Below, one piece after another: positions 1 to 4,942 of a stretch of DNA of 6,576 nucleotides. Origin of the DNA: an uncultured Clostridia bacterium. GTDB taxonomy: Bacteria > Bacillota > Clostridia > Oscillospirales > CAG-272. The notes under the pieces are model-generated. The model was given only the letters and a program-made list of their open reading frames with translations. It was not told the DNA's origin and did not search any database. The DNA lies in NCBI GenBank assembly GCA_947306035.1, contig CAMZFG010000051.1, positions 1 through 6,576 on the forward strand, written 5' to 3'. Numbering within the stretch: position 1 is the stretch's first letter; each line of letters begins with the position of its first letter. Position numbers and translations under genes: made by a program.

Positions 1-572
1 TCGCACAGGGTGTGCCACTCGGCCAGTTTGTGGTTTTTGCGCGCGTAGTACATGCCGATCAGGTTCTCGTAGTTCATCGTCACGGTGCGCATCTGGTTAT
101 ACGACGAGGGCAGCAGTTGGATCATGTTGTGCCAGGCCTGCCTGTCCTCTTTGTTCTCAAGGAACTTCTGCCGCTCCGCTTCAAGATACGCCACGGTTTG
201 GTCGAGCAGAGCAAGCCCGCCCGCGTCCAGCCGGTCGTGCGAAAAGTCGTCCCGTTCAAAGGCCTTTGCGTGGATCTTGTGCATGGTCGAGCAGGAGTTG
301 GCCACCGTGCCGACCTTGTAGGTGTCGAACTCTTTCCACCAGTAAAGGGGCGCGGTGATATCGACCGACACGAAGATCTGCCGCAGGAACTTGCGGTGAT
401 CGCTGCCCGCGTGCGCCAGACGCCGGGCGAGATCGAGGTCGTTTGGGCCCATGACAAAGTTGCCCTGATCGTCGTAGGCGCTGTCCATACGCGCCCAACT
501 GTTCAGGGGATTGCGCGCGCCGCGAATGGCGTTTTCAAAGTTCATCACGGCGGTCCGTTCCGTTTTTAACAT
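1..572 (-). CDS. ThyX-like protein with degenerate thymidylate synthase motif (3' end beyond window)
   Basis: About 190 residues are visible, starting at the ATG at 572-570. AAAGGAG lies 7 bases upstream, and the frame stays open to the left edge. I do not recognise a characterised function. By eye the protein aligns with flavin-dependent thymidylate synthase (ThyX). The strand APLYWWKEF (residues 74-82) matches the APIFVARQW region that precedes the ThyX signature, and LPSSYNQMRTVTMNY (154-168) with YYAR (175-178) matches the C-terminal LPLNxYTxFxWTVNAR...LR segment. The signature RHRxxSxNExSxRY is largely replaced: RHR becomes TYK (84-86), the Glu becomes Ser93, and the Arg-Tyr becomes Met97-His98. 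Asn92, Ser95 and an Arg equivalent to T. maritima R174 (Arg178) remain. Loss of FAD- and dUMP-contacting residues argues against ordinary ThyX activity, so it may be a repurposed paralogue. The start codon lies inside the end of the dxs gene, which suggests translational coupling. The ThyX link is inference from remembered sequences. Confidence 0.6.
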   Translation of the reverse strand, partial: MLKTERTAVMNFENAIRGARNPLNSWARMDSAYDDQGNFVMGPNDLDLARRLAHAGSDHRKFLRQIFVSVDITAPLYWWKEFDTYKVGTVANSCSTMHKIHAKAFERDDFSHDRLDAGGLALLDQTVAYLEAERQKFLENKEDRQAWHNMIQLLPSSYNQMRTVTMNYENLIGMYYARKNHKLAEWHTLC

Positions 573-2452
573 GGCGTTTCTCCTTTCAATATGGCGTCGG
601 CGGCCGACAAAATCGCGTCGGCGTCCACCGAGAAAGTCTGTTTGTAACTGTCGCCCTTCGCGGGCGTCAGGCGGCCGTCGCGGGTGGCCACGACGCGGAC
701 GGGTCTTGTTTCGCCCGCCGCAAAGAGCGCCGCCGACAGGTTCATGCCGAAGCCGCCGGCATAGATCTCCTCTTCGGCACACACAATGCCCTTGCCCGTC
801 AGTTGCGGCCGTAAAACCGCCGCCAGGTCGGGGTAAGGTGTCAAAAATTCGCACAGCAAGACGCGCACGGGCGTGCCTATTTGCAAGAGGATCTCTGCTG
901 CCTCGAGCGTCGTTTTGGCCATAGGCCCGTGGGTGACGAGGGTCAGTTGCGGCTCTTTGCCCGTATCATAAACGCGCACGCCGCCGAACGCCGCCCCGTC
1001 GTCGGGGTCTTTGTAAAATGCGGCGCGAACGGCCTCGCTCTCGCCGCCCGCGGGATAGCGAACGGCGGTGATCCCGCCGGCGCCGATCGACTGCCGCACG
1101 GCCTTTTGCAATCCGCGGAAGGTGACGGGCGCGAGGATGCGCACGCCCGGCACGCCGGAGAGCAGCGCCACGTCGTAAATGCCGTGGTGCGTGGTGCCGT
1201 CGCGCTCGCTGACGCCCGCCCGGTCAAGACAGAGCAAAAGGGGCAGTTGTTGTAAGGCCGCGTCGTGCAGCAGATTGTCGTAGGCGCGCTGGAAAAAGGT
1301 AGAGTAGAGGGCGACCACGGGCGTATAGCCCCCCGCGGCGAGCCCCGCCGCAAAGGTCAGGGCGTGCCCCTCGGCAATGCCCACGTCAAAGAAGCGGTCG
1401 GGATAGGCGGCGCGGAAGGGGTCAAGCCCCGTGCCGCGGCTCATGGCGGCGGTGATGGCCGCTATTTTTTCGTTATTTTGCGCCACGTCTACCAGCGTTT
1501 TGCCGAAAACGCCCGAAAACGTCTCGCCGCACGCGCACCCCGCGGGCGGCAGGGAGTGATAGCGGTCGGGCTCCTTTTCGGCGGGCTCGTACCCTTTGCC
1601 CTTGACCGTTTTGACGTGCAGCAGCACGGTCTGCCCCAGCGTTTTGACATAGGAAAGGCAGGCCAGCAGATCGTCAAGATCGTTGCCGTCCACCGGCCCC
1701 ACGTAATGCAGGCCGAGGTGCTCGAACACCGTTTCGCGGTAAATGCTGTGCTTGACCCGCCGTTTGAAACGGCGCAGGATGCGATAGACGGGTCGGCCGA
1801 TCAGCGGGATGTGCGTGAGCGTTGCCCGCGTCAGCCGCTTGGCACGCAGGTAGCTTTTGGAGGCGCGCAGGTGTGAAAAATGCCGCGCAAGCCGCCCCGT
1901 GTTGGGGGATATGGACATTTCGTTCTCGTTGAGGATCAGGATCAGGCGCCGGTCGGGCGGGCAGTTGTCAAGCCCCTCAAAGGCAAGCCCCCCCGTAAAA
2001 GCCCCGTCGCCGACGACCGCCACGGTATAGGCGTCGCTGCCCGCGAGGTGATCCGCCTCGGCAAGTCCCAACGCCGCCGAAACGGCCGTGGAACTGTGCC
2101 CCGCCCCGAAGGGGTCATAGGGGCTCTCGCTCCGTTTGGTAAAGCCGCTCGTTCCGCCCGGCTCGCGCAGGTCGTCAAGGTCGCGGCCCGTCAGCAGTTT
2201 GTGTACGTAACTCTGGTGCCCCACGTCAAAGAGGATGTGGTCGTGCGGTGCCTGAAAAGTCAGGTGCAGCGCCAGGGTCAGTTCCACCACGCCGAGGTTG
2301 GAGGCGAGGTGTCCCCCGTGCTCCGTGACTTTCTCCACCAGATAGCCGCGTATCTCCTCTGCCAGCGCGGCATATTGTTCTTTCGGCAGCGCCCGCAGGT
2401 CGGCGGGGCCGCCGATGCCGCCCAGAAGCGGCCATTTTTGTTTGTCGATGAT
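566..2452 (-). CDS. dxs: 1-deoxy-D-xylulose-5-phosphate synthase (Dxs)
   Basis: A thiamine-diphosphate enzyme that condenses pyruvate with glyceraldehyde 3-phosphate, the first step of the non-mevalonate isoprenoid pathway, in the cytoplasm. From the proposed start it has 628 residues, close to the usual 620 or so. Visible landmarks are His48 (E. coli H49), GHQSYVHK (78-85), the ThDP/Mg motif GDG (148-150) to NENE (175-178), His299, catalytic Glu361 in GIAEGHALT, Tyr383, Arg411, Asp418 and His422 (THHG). The pyrimidine-binding and C-terminal domains follow. Oddities are YPAG where E. coli has YPRG, so the substrate-phosphate Arg478 is Ala468; PVDGND instead of PVDGHD; and a divergent C-terminus. 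The first common start codon in frame is GTG at 2338, which would remove the conserved N-terminal segment PADLRALPKEQYAAL. I therefore place the start at the ATC at 2452, eight bases after GGGGG. The first residues remain uncertain. The gene follows the immA-like gene by 99 bases and has its own promoter. Confidence 0.88.
   Translation of the reverse strand: MIDKQKWPLLGGIGGPADLRALPKEQYAALAEEIRGYLVEKVTEHGGHLASNLGVVELTLALHLTFQAPHDHILFDVGHQSYVHKLLTGRDLDDLREPGGTSGFTKRSESPYDPFGAGHSSTAVSAALGLAEADHLAGSDAYTVAVVGDGAFTGGLAFEGLDNCPPDRRLILILNENEMSISPNTGRLARHFSHLRASKSYLRAKRLTRATLTHIPLIGRPVYRILRRFKRRVKHSIYRETVFEHLGLHYVGPVDGNDLDDLLACLSYVKTLGQTVLLHVKTVKGKGYEPAEKEPDRYHSLPPAGCACGETFSGVFGKTLVDVAQNNEKIAAITAAMSRGTGLDPFRAAYPDRFFDVGIAEGHALTFAAGLAAGGYTPVVALYSTFFQRAYDNLLHDAALQQLPLLLCLDRAGVSERDGTTHHGIYDVALLSGVPGVRILAPVTFRGLQKAVRQSIGAGGITAVRYPAGGESEAVRAAFYKDPDDGAAFGGVRVYDTGKEPQLTLVTHGPMAKTTLEAAEILLQIGTPVRVLLCEFLTPYPDLAAVLRPQLTGKGIVCAEEEIYAGGFGMNLSAALFAAGETRPVRVVATRDGRLTPAKGDSYKQTFSVDADAILSAADAILKGETPC
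580..586 (-). promoter_or_regulatory. Ribosome binding site of the ThyX-like gene inside dxs
   Basis: AAAGGAG is formed by the Lys-Gly codons near the end of the dxs frame and sits 7 bases before the ATG at 572. It supports that start and implies the two proteins are made from one message. Confidence 0.7.
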
Positions 2453-2460
2453 AGCAGCCG

Positions 2461-2469
2461 CCCCCTTTG
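2461..2469 (-). promoter_or_regulatory. Probable ribosome binding site of dxs
   Basis: The minus strand reads CAAAGGGGG here, eight bases before an in-frame ATC at 2452-2450 and eleven before a second ATC at 2449. No ATG, GTG or TTG occurs in this frame between the stop at 2552 and position 2339, so this site is the main guide to the start. Confidence 0.5.
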
Positions 2470-2518
2470 GAAATGATCTTGAGCGGAAAACGAAGGGTCG
2501 TTCCCTTTTCTTTGTCCT

Positions 2519-2547
2519 ATTGTACCATATCCGCCGCCGGATTGCAA
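2519..2547 (-). promoter_or_regulatory. Sigma-A promoter for dxs and the ThyX-like gene
   Basis: On the minus strand, TTGCAA (2547-2542) is followed after 17 bases by TACAAT (2524-2519), with an extended -10 TGG directly before it. Transcription would start near 2512, leaving a leader of about 60 bases. The promoter lies just after the immA-like stop codon, so dxs can be transcribed independently of the repressor operon. I see no terminator between the two operons, so read-through is also possible. Confidence 0.6.
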
Positions 2548-2551
2548 GCCG

Positions 2552-2776
2552 TCAGGACTTTTTGCCCTCGGCTTCCTTTTCGCATTCGGCCACCGGCTTG
2601 TCGGTGTCAAAGTGCCCCTGCCGGATGTGTTCCATCTCGTGCTGCAGGGCGCGGTCGGCCGCCTCGCGCGTCAGCGAGGCGTTGATATAAATATTGTAGT
2701 CGCCGTTTTCGTCCACCACCGTCATGGCCGAGACCCCCGCGGGCAGCTCGATGATGCGCGTCAGAATGTCACCCAT
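2552..2776 (-). CDS. Minimal ImmA/IrrE-type metallopeptidase-like protein
   Basis: A 74-residue protein with HEMEH at residues 46-50, a zinc-peptidase HExxH motif set in QHEMEHIRQGHF. This context is typical of the ImmA/IrrE (DUF955) family, whose members cleave partner phage-type repressors such as ImmR of ICEBs1. An acidic stretch ECEKEAE (64-70) could supply the third zinc ligand. The predicted beta hairpin around DENGDYNIYINASL (22-35) precedes the helix, as in the family. The protein is far shorter than canonical ImmA, at about half the length or less, and has no visible C-terminal domain. It starts 6 bases after the repressor stop codon, behind GAGGGTAAGG, so the two are almost certainly co-translated. 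The likely role is relief of repression by the neighbouring repressor. Catalytic competence at this size is unproven. Confidence 0.7.
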   Translation of the reverse strand: MGDILTRIIELPAGVSAMTVVDENGDYNIYINASLTREAADRALQHEMEHIRQGHFDTDKPVAECEKEAEGKKS

Positions 2777-2782
2777 CCGGCC

Positions 2783-3136
2783 TTACCCTCTGTCCCGCAG
2801 GGCCTCGATGATGGCCACGGCTTTCTCCACGTCTTCGCGCGTGGCGCTCTTGGTCACGGAAAACAGCGTCCGCATTTCGGGGCGGTTGCGCAAAAGTTCC
2901 AAAATCTCGCCGAGTTCCGTATCCTCGGCGGCCGCGCCGTCGCCCGCCAGTTCCTCAACGCTGATGCCGAAGTAGTCGGCGATGCGCTTCATTTTATCAT
3001 AGGAGAGCGTTTTGAGACGACCCATTTTCAGTTCGGTGGTGGTGCTTTTGGGAATGCCCGTTTCGGCGCACAAGCGCGCCGGCGTGATGCCGCGCTGCTC
3101 ACATTGCCGCTTGATGTTGCTGTACAAGTCGCCCAT
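2783..3136 (-). CDS. Cro/CI-type (XRE family) helix-turn-helix repressor
   Basis: A 117-residue DNA-binding protein. The N-terminal helix-turn-helix covers about residues 5-64: DLYSNIKRQCEQRGI, then the turn and recognition region ARLCAETGIPKSTTTELKMG (20-39), ending with IADYFGISVEELAG (52-65), the standard XRE_N finish. A linker rich in Ala, Asp and Glu leads to a helical C-terminal part (75-115) that probably dimerises the protein or receives the peptidase. The frame is open to an ATG at 3166, but the AGGAG at 3146-3150 lies downstream of that codon and 9 bases before the ATG at 3136. The latter is therefore the start, which also gives the usual MGDLYSNIK opening. It is co-transcribed with the HExxH gene, diverges from two small genes, and most likely binds the repeated dyads in the gap at 3170-3290, controlling its own promoter and the opposing one. 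Confidence 0.88.
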   Translation of the reverse strand: MGDLYSNIKRQCEQRGITPARLCAETGIPKSTTTELKMGRLKTLSYDKMKRIADYFGISVEELAGDGAAAEDTELGEILELLRNRPEMRTLFSVTKSATREDVEKAVAIIEALRDRG

Positions 3137-3145
3137 TTTGTTTCT

Positions 3146-3150
3146 CTCCT
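3146..3150 (-). promoter_or_regulatory. Ribosome binding site deciding the repressor start
   Basis: AGGAG on the minus strand, nine bases before the ATG at 3136. An upstream ATG at 3166 in the same frame lies before this site and has no comparable sequence of its own. Confidence 0.75.
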
Positions 3151-3169
3151 TTTTGGTGCTTCTCACGAT

Positions 3170-3290
3170 ATTACAGAATTTTGTAAAATATGCTTGACAA
3201 TTACTGTTTTCTGTACTATACTACAGATGCGATACAAAATTCAGTAAATCGCAGAGGTGTTAAGGATAGTATAGTACATTTTTCTGTACT
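3170..3290. promoter_or_regulatory. Four operator-like dyads, TACA-N6-TGTA
   Basis: Four 18-base sites share a 6-6-6 layout: 3170-3187 ATTACA-N6-TGTAAA, 3200-3217 ATTACT-N6-TGTACT, 3231-3248 GATACA-N6-AGTAAA and 3273-3290 AGTACA-N6-TGTACT. The last is a perfect palindrome and the third is the weakest. Their centres are 30, 31 and 42 bases apart, near 3, 3 and 4 helical turns, so dimers would sit on about the same DNA face. The second and fourth sites occupy the spacers of the two promoters, and the third lies between the two start sites. They are the expected targets of the neighbouring repressor, which is inference. A competing reading is the outward-facing repeat CTGTA-N6-TACAG at 3211-3226, over the rightward -10. 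Confidence 0.65.
3194..3222 (+). promoter_or_regulatory. Rightward sigma-A promoter (early-type)
   Basis: TTGACA (3194-3199), 17 bases, then TATACT (3217-3222). This is a perfect -35 and a 5/6 -10 at ideal spacing. Transcription should begin near 3229 and run through the opposing promoter into the two small genes, leaving a leader of about 97 bases. The spacer holds the dyad ATTACT-N6-TGTACT (3200-3217), so a bound repressor would block it directly. Confidence 0.88.
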
Positions 3291-3296
3291 TGTCAA
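3268..3296 (-). promoter_or_regulatory. Leftward sigma-A promoter for the repressor operon
   Basis: On the minus strand TTGACA (3296-3291), 17 bases, TATACT (3273-3268). It has the same boxes and spacing as the rightward promoter but faces it. Transcription should begin near 3261 and cross the rightward promoter before reaching the repressor start at 3136, leaving a leader of about 125 bases. The spacer contains the perfect dyad AGTACA-N6-TGTACT, pointing to autoregulation. Confidence 0.88.
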
Positions 3297-3312
3297 GCAC
3301 TTCTTTGCAGAA

Positions 3313-3317
3313 AGGAG
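3313..3317 (+). promoter_or_regulatory. Ribosome binding site deciding a TTG start
   Basis: AGGAG eight bases before TTG at 3326-3328. No ATG is available in the frame at this point, and the longer open frame back to 3290 begins at a TTG inside the leftward -35 region, so the TTG at 3326 is preferred. Confidence 0.75.
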
Positions 3318-3325
3318 AGATTTTT

Positions 3326-3643
3326 TTGGAACAGAACGAAAAAAAGGAACTCGGCGAGGCGGCGCGCCGCGCAGACGCGGTGCTGCGGGCGGTGGCGGAG
3401 GAACAAAAGAACGAGCAGAACCGCCGCAGAATGCTGCTGCACGCCCTGCTCGACGCGGTGCTGACCGAGGAGCGGGAGCGCCCCGGCCTGTCGCTGACGA
3501 TACTCGACGGCGCGGCGTTCCTCTCGGTGCCGGGCGAAGAGGCGCCGCCCCAAAACGGCGGGCGCACGGCGGAAGAGTTGGCGCGGCTCCTGCTCGACTT
3601 TTGCCGTCTTGCCGGCGGCGCGGCCTGCCCGCCCGCATGCTGA
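3326..3643 (+). CDS. Small hypothetical protein, first gene of rightward operon
   Basis: A 105-residue protein starting at TTG. I do not recognise the family. Residues 1-52 are highly charged and predicted helical, with a heptad-like run EAARRADAVLRAVAEEQKN, so a coiled coil is plausible. A short hydrophobic beta-like stretch LSLTILDGAAFLSV (55-68) follows, then a second helix EELARLLLDFCRLAGG (85-100). The last nine residues are AACPPAC with flanking positions, an unusual two-cysteine tail. There is no signal peptide or membrane span. The gene is the first translated from the early-type promoter, 15 bases before the next gene. That is the position of Cro, antirepressor or excision genes in phage-like cassettes, but no sequence feature identifies it as any of these. 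Confidence 0.7.
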   Translation: MEQNEKKELGEAARRADAVLRAVAEEQKNEQNRRRMLLHALLDAVLTEERERPGLSLTILDGAAFLSVPGEEAPPQNGGRTAEELARLLLDFCRLAGGAACPPAC

Positions 3644-3658
3644 CGGTGGAGGCAGCCC

Positions 3659-3985
3659 ATGAAGCCGCCGCGTCTTGACGCCGACACGTTCGCGCTGGTG
3701 GGCGCCCTTTGCCGGGGCTACGACGCGCGCGAGGCCGTTATACGGCGCGGGTGCGAAAAGAACGCCGACCGCGCGCTGCTGGCGCAATGTCTGTGGCTCA
3801 ACGACCTGGTCGACCGCGGACTGTCGATCTGCCCGGACGGCGGCATGCGGGCGCAGATCAAGCGGGCGCTGTGCAAGGGGCAGGGCTTTGACACGGTGGG
3901 CGTGCCCCTTTGCGGCAAAAACCAGTTTTACCGTGAGAAAAACGCCGTGCGCCGCGAGATCGCCAGATTGATGCATCTGATCTGA
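3659..3985 (+). CDS. Small hypothetical protein, possible phage-type transcription regulator
   Basis: A 108-residue soluble protein starting at ATG, with GGAGG six bases upstream. It opens with a helical region (DADTFALVGALCRGYDAREAVI, roughly residues 7-28), contains two mid-protein helices, and ends with GVPLCGKNQFYREK, then a helix RREIARLMHLI. A pattern of a short turn, G(K/R)xxFYxxK/R and a final basic helix ending in LI is reminiscent of small Firmicutes phage regulators of the RinA/ArpU/DUF1492 sort. That would fit a gene expressed from the early promoter to activate something else. The resemblance is only to a pattern, so the assignment is weak. It ends 17 bases before the terminator stem and is the last gene of its operon. 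Confidence 0.7.
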   Translation: MKPPRLDADTFALVGALCRGYDAREAVIRRGCEKNADRALLAQCLWLNDLVDRGLSICPDGGMRAQIKRALCKGQGFDTVGVPLCGKNQFYREKNAVRREIARLMHLI

Positions 3986-4002
3986 CGCGCAAAACGGCAT
4001 CA

Positions 4003-4032
4003 GGGCTCCCCCGTGGGGGAGCCCCTTTTTTT
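4003..4032 (+). terminator. Strong intrinsic terminator of the rightward operon
   Basis: A 9-bp GC-rich stem GGGCTCCCC / GGGGAGCCC with loop CGTG (4003-4024), one C, then seven T residues (4026-4032). Read leftward it has the stem but no T-tract (TGATGCCG follows), so it should stop the rightward operon well and the leftward membrane-protein operon only partly. The stop codon of the leftward operon's last gene (4031-4033) lies in the T-tract. Confidence 0.9.
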
Positions 4033-4942
4033 ATGGTCGTTCCTCGGCAGCCGGCCGCGGCAGGCACTCGCTTTCGTTGAACTCGGCGAGAAACACGGTG
4101 CGGCAGCGCACGTCGTCGAGGTGACAAGCCGCGGCGCGCAGGCCCGTGCGATAGCCGGAAAGCGCGGCGCAGCACACGAAAAAGACGCGCACCGCCACGC
4201 CGCAGAGAATGACCACCGGGTCGGCGTTCTGGCGCAGATCGGGATAAAAGAACGACTGCACCAGCACCGAGGCGACGCAGACCACGGGTTTTCTCGCCAT
4301 GGCGCGCCGCAGGTAGGGCGAATTGCCGTAGAGAGCCGCCTCACCGCGTTCGCTGTCCCCGCCCGTCAGGATCAGGCCCGGCGAGAGAGGACGCACCGGA
4401 ACGGGGCGCAATTTTGCCAGACATTTTGCCTGCTCCTTCGTCAACTGCCCCCGTCGCCGCGCGCGGCGGCGGGCTTTTTTCGAGGCGGCGCGCCACGTGC
4501 GTTCGTACGTCTCGCGATCGATGCCCGCGTCAAACAGGCGCGAGAGCGCCGCCTCCCACCGAGCCGTTGCCTCCCGCTCGGCCCATTCGCGGCAATATGC
4601 CCTGAAACGGGTCATGTTTTTGGCGTTTCGCACCCGGTCGCTCTCCTTTTTCCACTCCGCCAGCGTCGCCGCCGAAGCGGGTCGCTCCAACCCTTCCTGC
4701 CGCCCGTTCGGAACGAACAGGTAGTAAGCGAGCAGGGTGGAAAAGAGCGAGGCCAGCGTGGAGAAAAGGTAAGCGGGGGTAAAGGGGTTGCGCACGCCCG
4801 CGCTGACCAGCGGTACCAGCACCTGCAAAAGCAGCAGCACCGCCAGCGTCACCGCGCCGATGTGATCGCCCAGCATACGCCGCACGCGCCGCTCCCCCGC
4901 CTCGGCCGCCGCTACGCGGTCTTTCCAGTCATACTCCCGCAC
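4031..4942 (-). CDS. Multi-span membrane protein of unknown function
   Basis: A 303-residue protein starting at GTG (4942), with GGGAGG seven bases upstream. I do not recognise a characterised family. Hydrophobic spans lie at about 28-49, 57-77, 218-235 and 242-262. The long intervening region (80-215) is hydrophilic, helical and strongly basic, with KKARRRARRRG at 155-165. It is followed by the proline-rich LRPVPVRPLSPGLILTGG (178-195) and a Gly/Tyr-containing loop YGNSPYL. The C-terminal tail (265-303) is charged and probably cytoplasmic. The layout suggests two hairpins of membrane helices joined by a cytoplasmic basic domain. The gene overlaps its upstream neighbour by 14 bases and is last in its operon. 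A role alongside the secreted and small membrane proteins upstream is likely but its nature is open; similar proteins in gut prophage-like regions are possible. Confidence 0.8.
   Translation of the reverse strand: MREYDWKDRVAAAEAGERRVRRMLGDHIGAVTLAVLLLLQVLVPLVSAGVRNPFTPAYLFSTLASLFSTLLAYYLFVPNGRQEGLERPASAATLAEWKKESDRVRNAKNMTRFRAYCREWAEREATARWEAALSRLFDAGIDRETYERTWRAASKKARRRARRRGQLTKEQAKCLAKLRPVPVRPLSPGLILTGGDSERGEAALYGNSPYLRRAMARKPVVCVASVLVQSFFYPDLRQNADPVVILCGVAVRVFFVCCAALSGYRTGLRAAACHLDDVRCRTVFLAEFNESECLPRPAAEERP

Larger units (their letters stand above)
3194..3296. repeat. 30-base inverted repeat forming two facing promoters
   Basis: Bases 3194-3223 and the reverse complement of 3267-3296 agree at 23 of 30 positions. 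This includes the first seven bases (TTGACAA) and the last twelve (TGTACTATACTA). The arms are separated by 43 bases (3224-3266). Differences cluster in the centre of each spacer, where one arm has TTTTC and the other AAAAA. The arms look like duplicated and inverted copies of one promoter-operator unit. Confidence 0.85.

Noticed and set aside
12..569. 185-codon open frame on the plus strand
   Set aside because: It is the complement of the ThyX-like gene, whose conserved motifs and ribosome binding site make that strand the coding one.
2278..2610. 110-codon minus-strand frame across the dxs start region
   Set aside because: It is out of frame with dxs, Arg/Pro-rich and without homology. The dxs frame carries the conserved N-terminus here, so a frameshift need not be invoked.
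3137..3166. Ten-residue longer N-terminus for the repressor from ATG at 3166
   Set aside because: The AGGAG at 3146-3150 lies inside that extension and serves the ATG at 3136, and the added MRSTKKERNK is not part of the fold.
3211..3226. CTGTA-N6-TACAG palindrome as the main operator
   Set aside because: It is perfect over five bases per arm but occurs only once and has the opposite half-site polarity to the four repeated dyads. It is kept only as an alternative reading.
3293..4000. 235-codon open frame on the minus strand
   Set aside because: It lies opposite two rightward genes that have good ribosome binding sites, a consensus promoter and a terminator. Its own start has no such signals.
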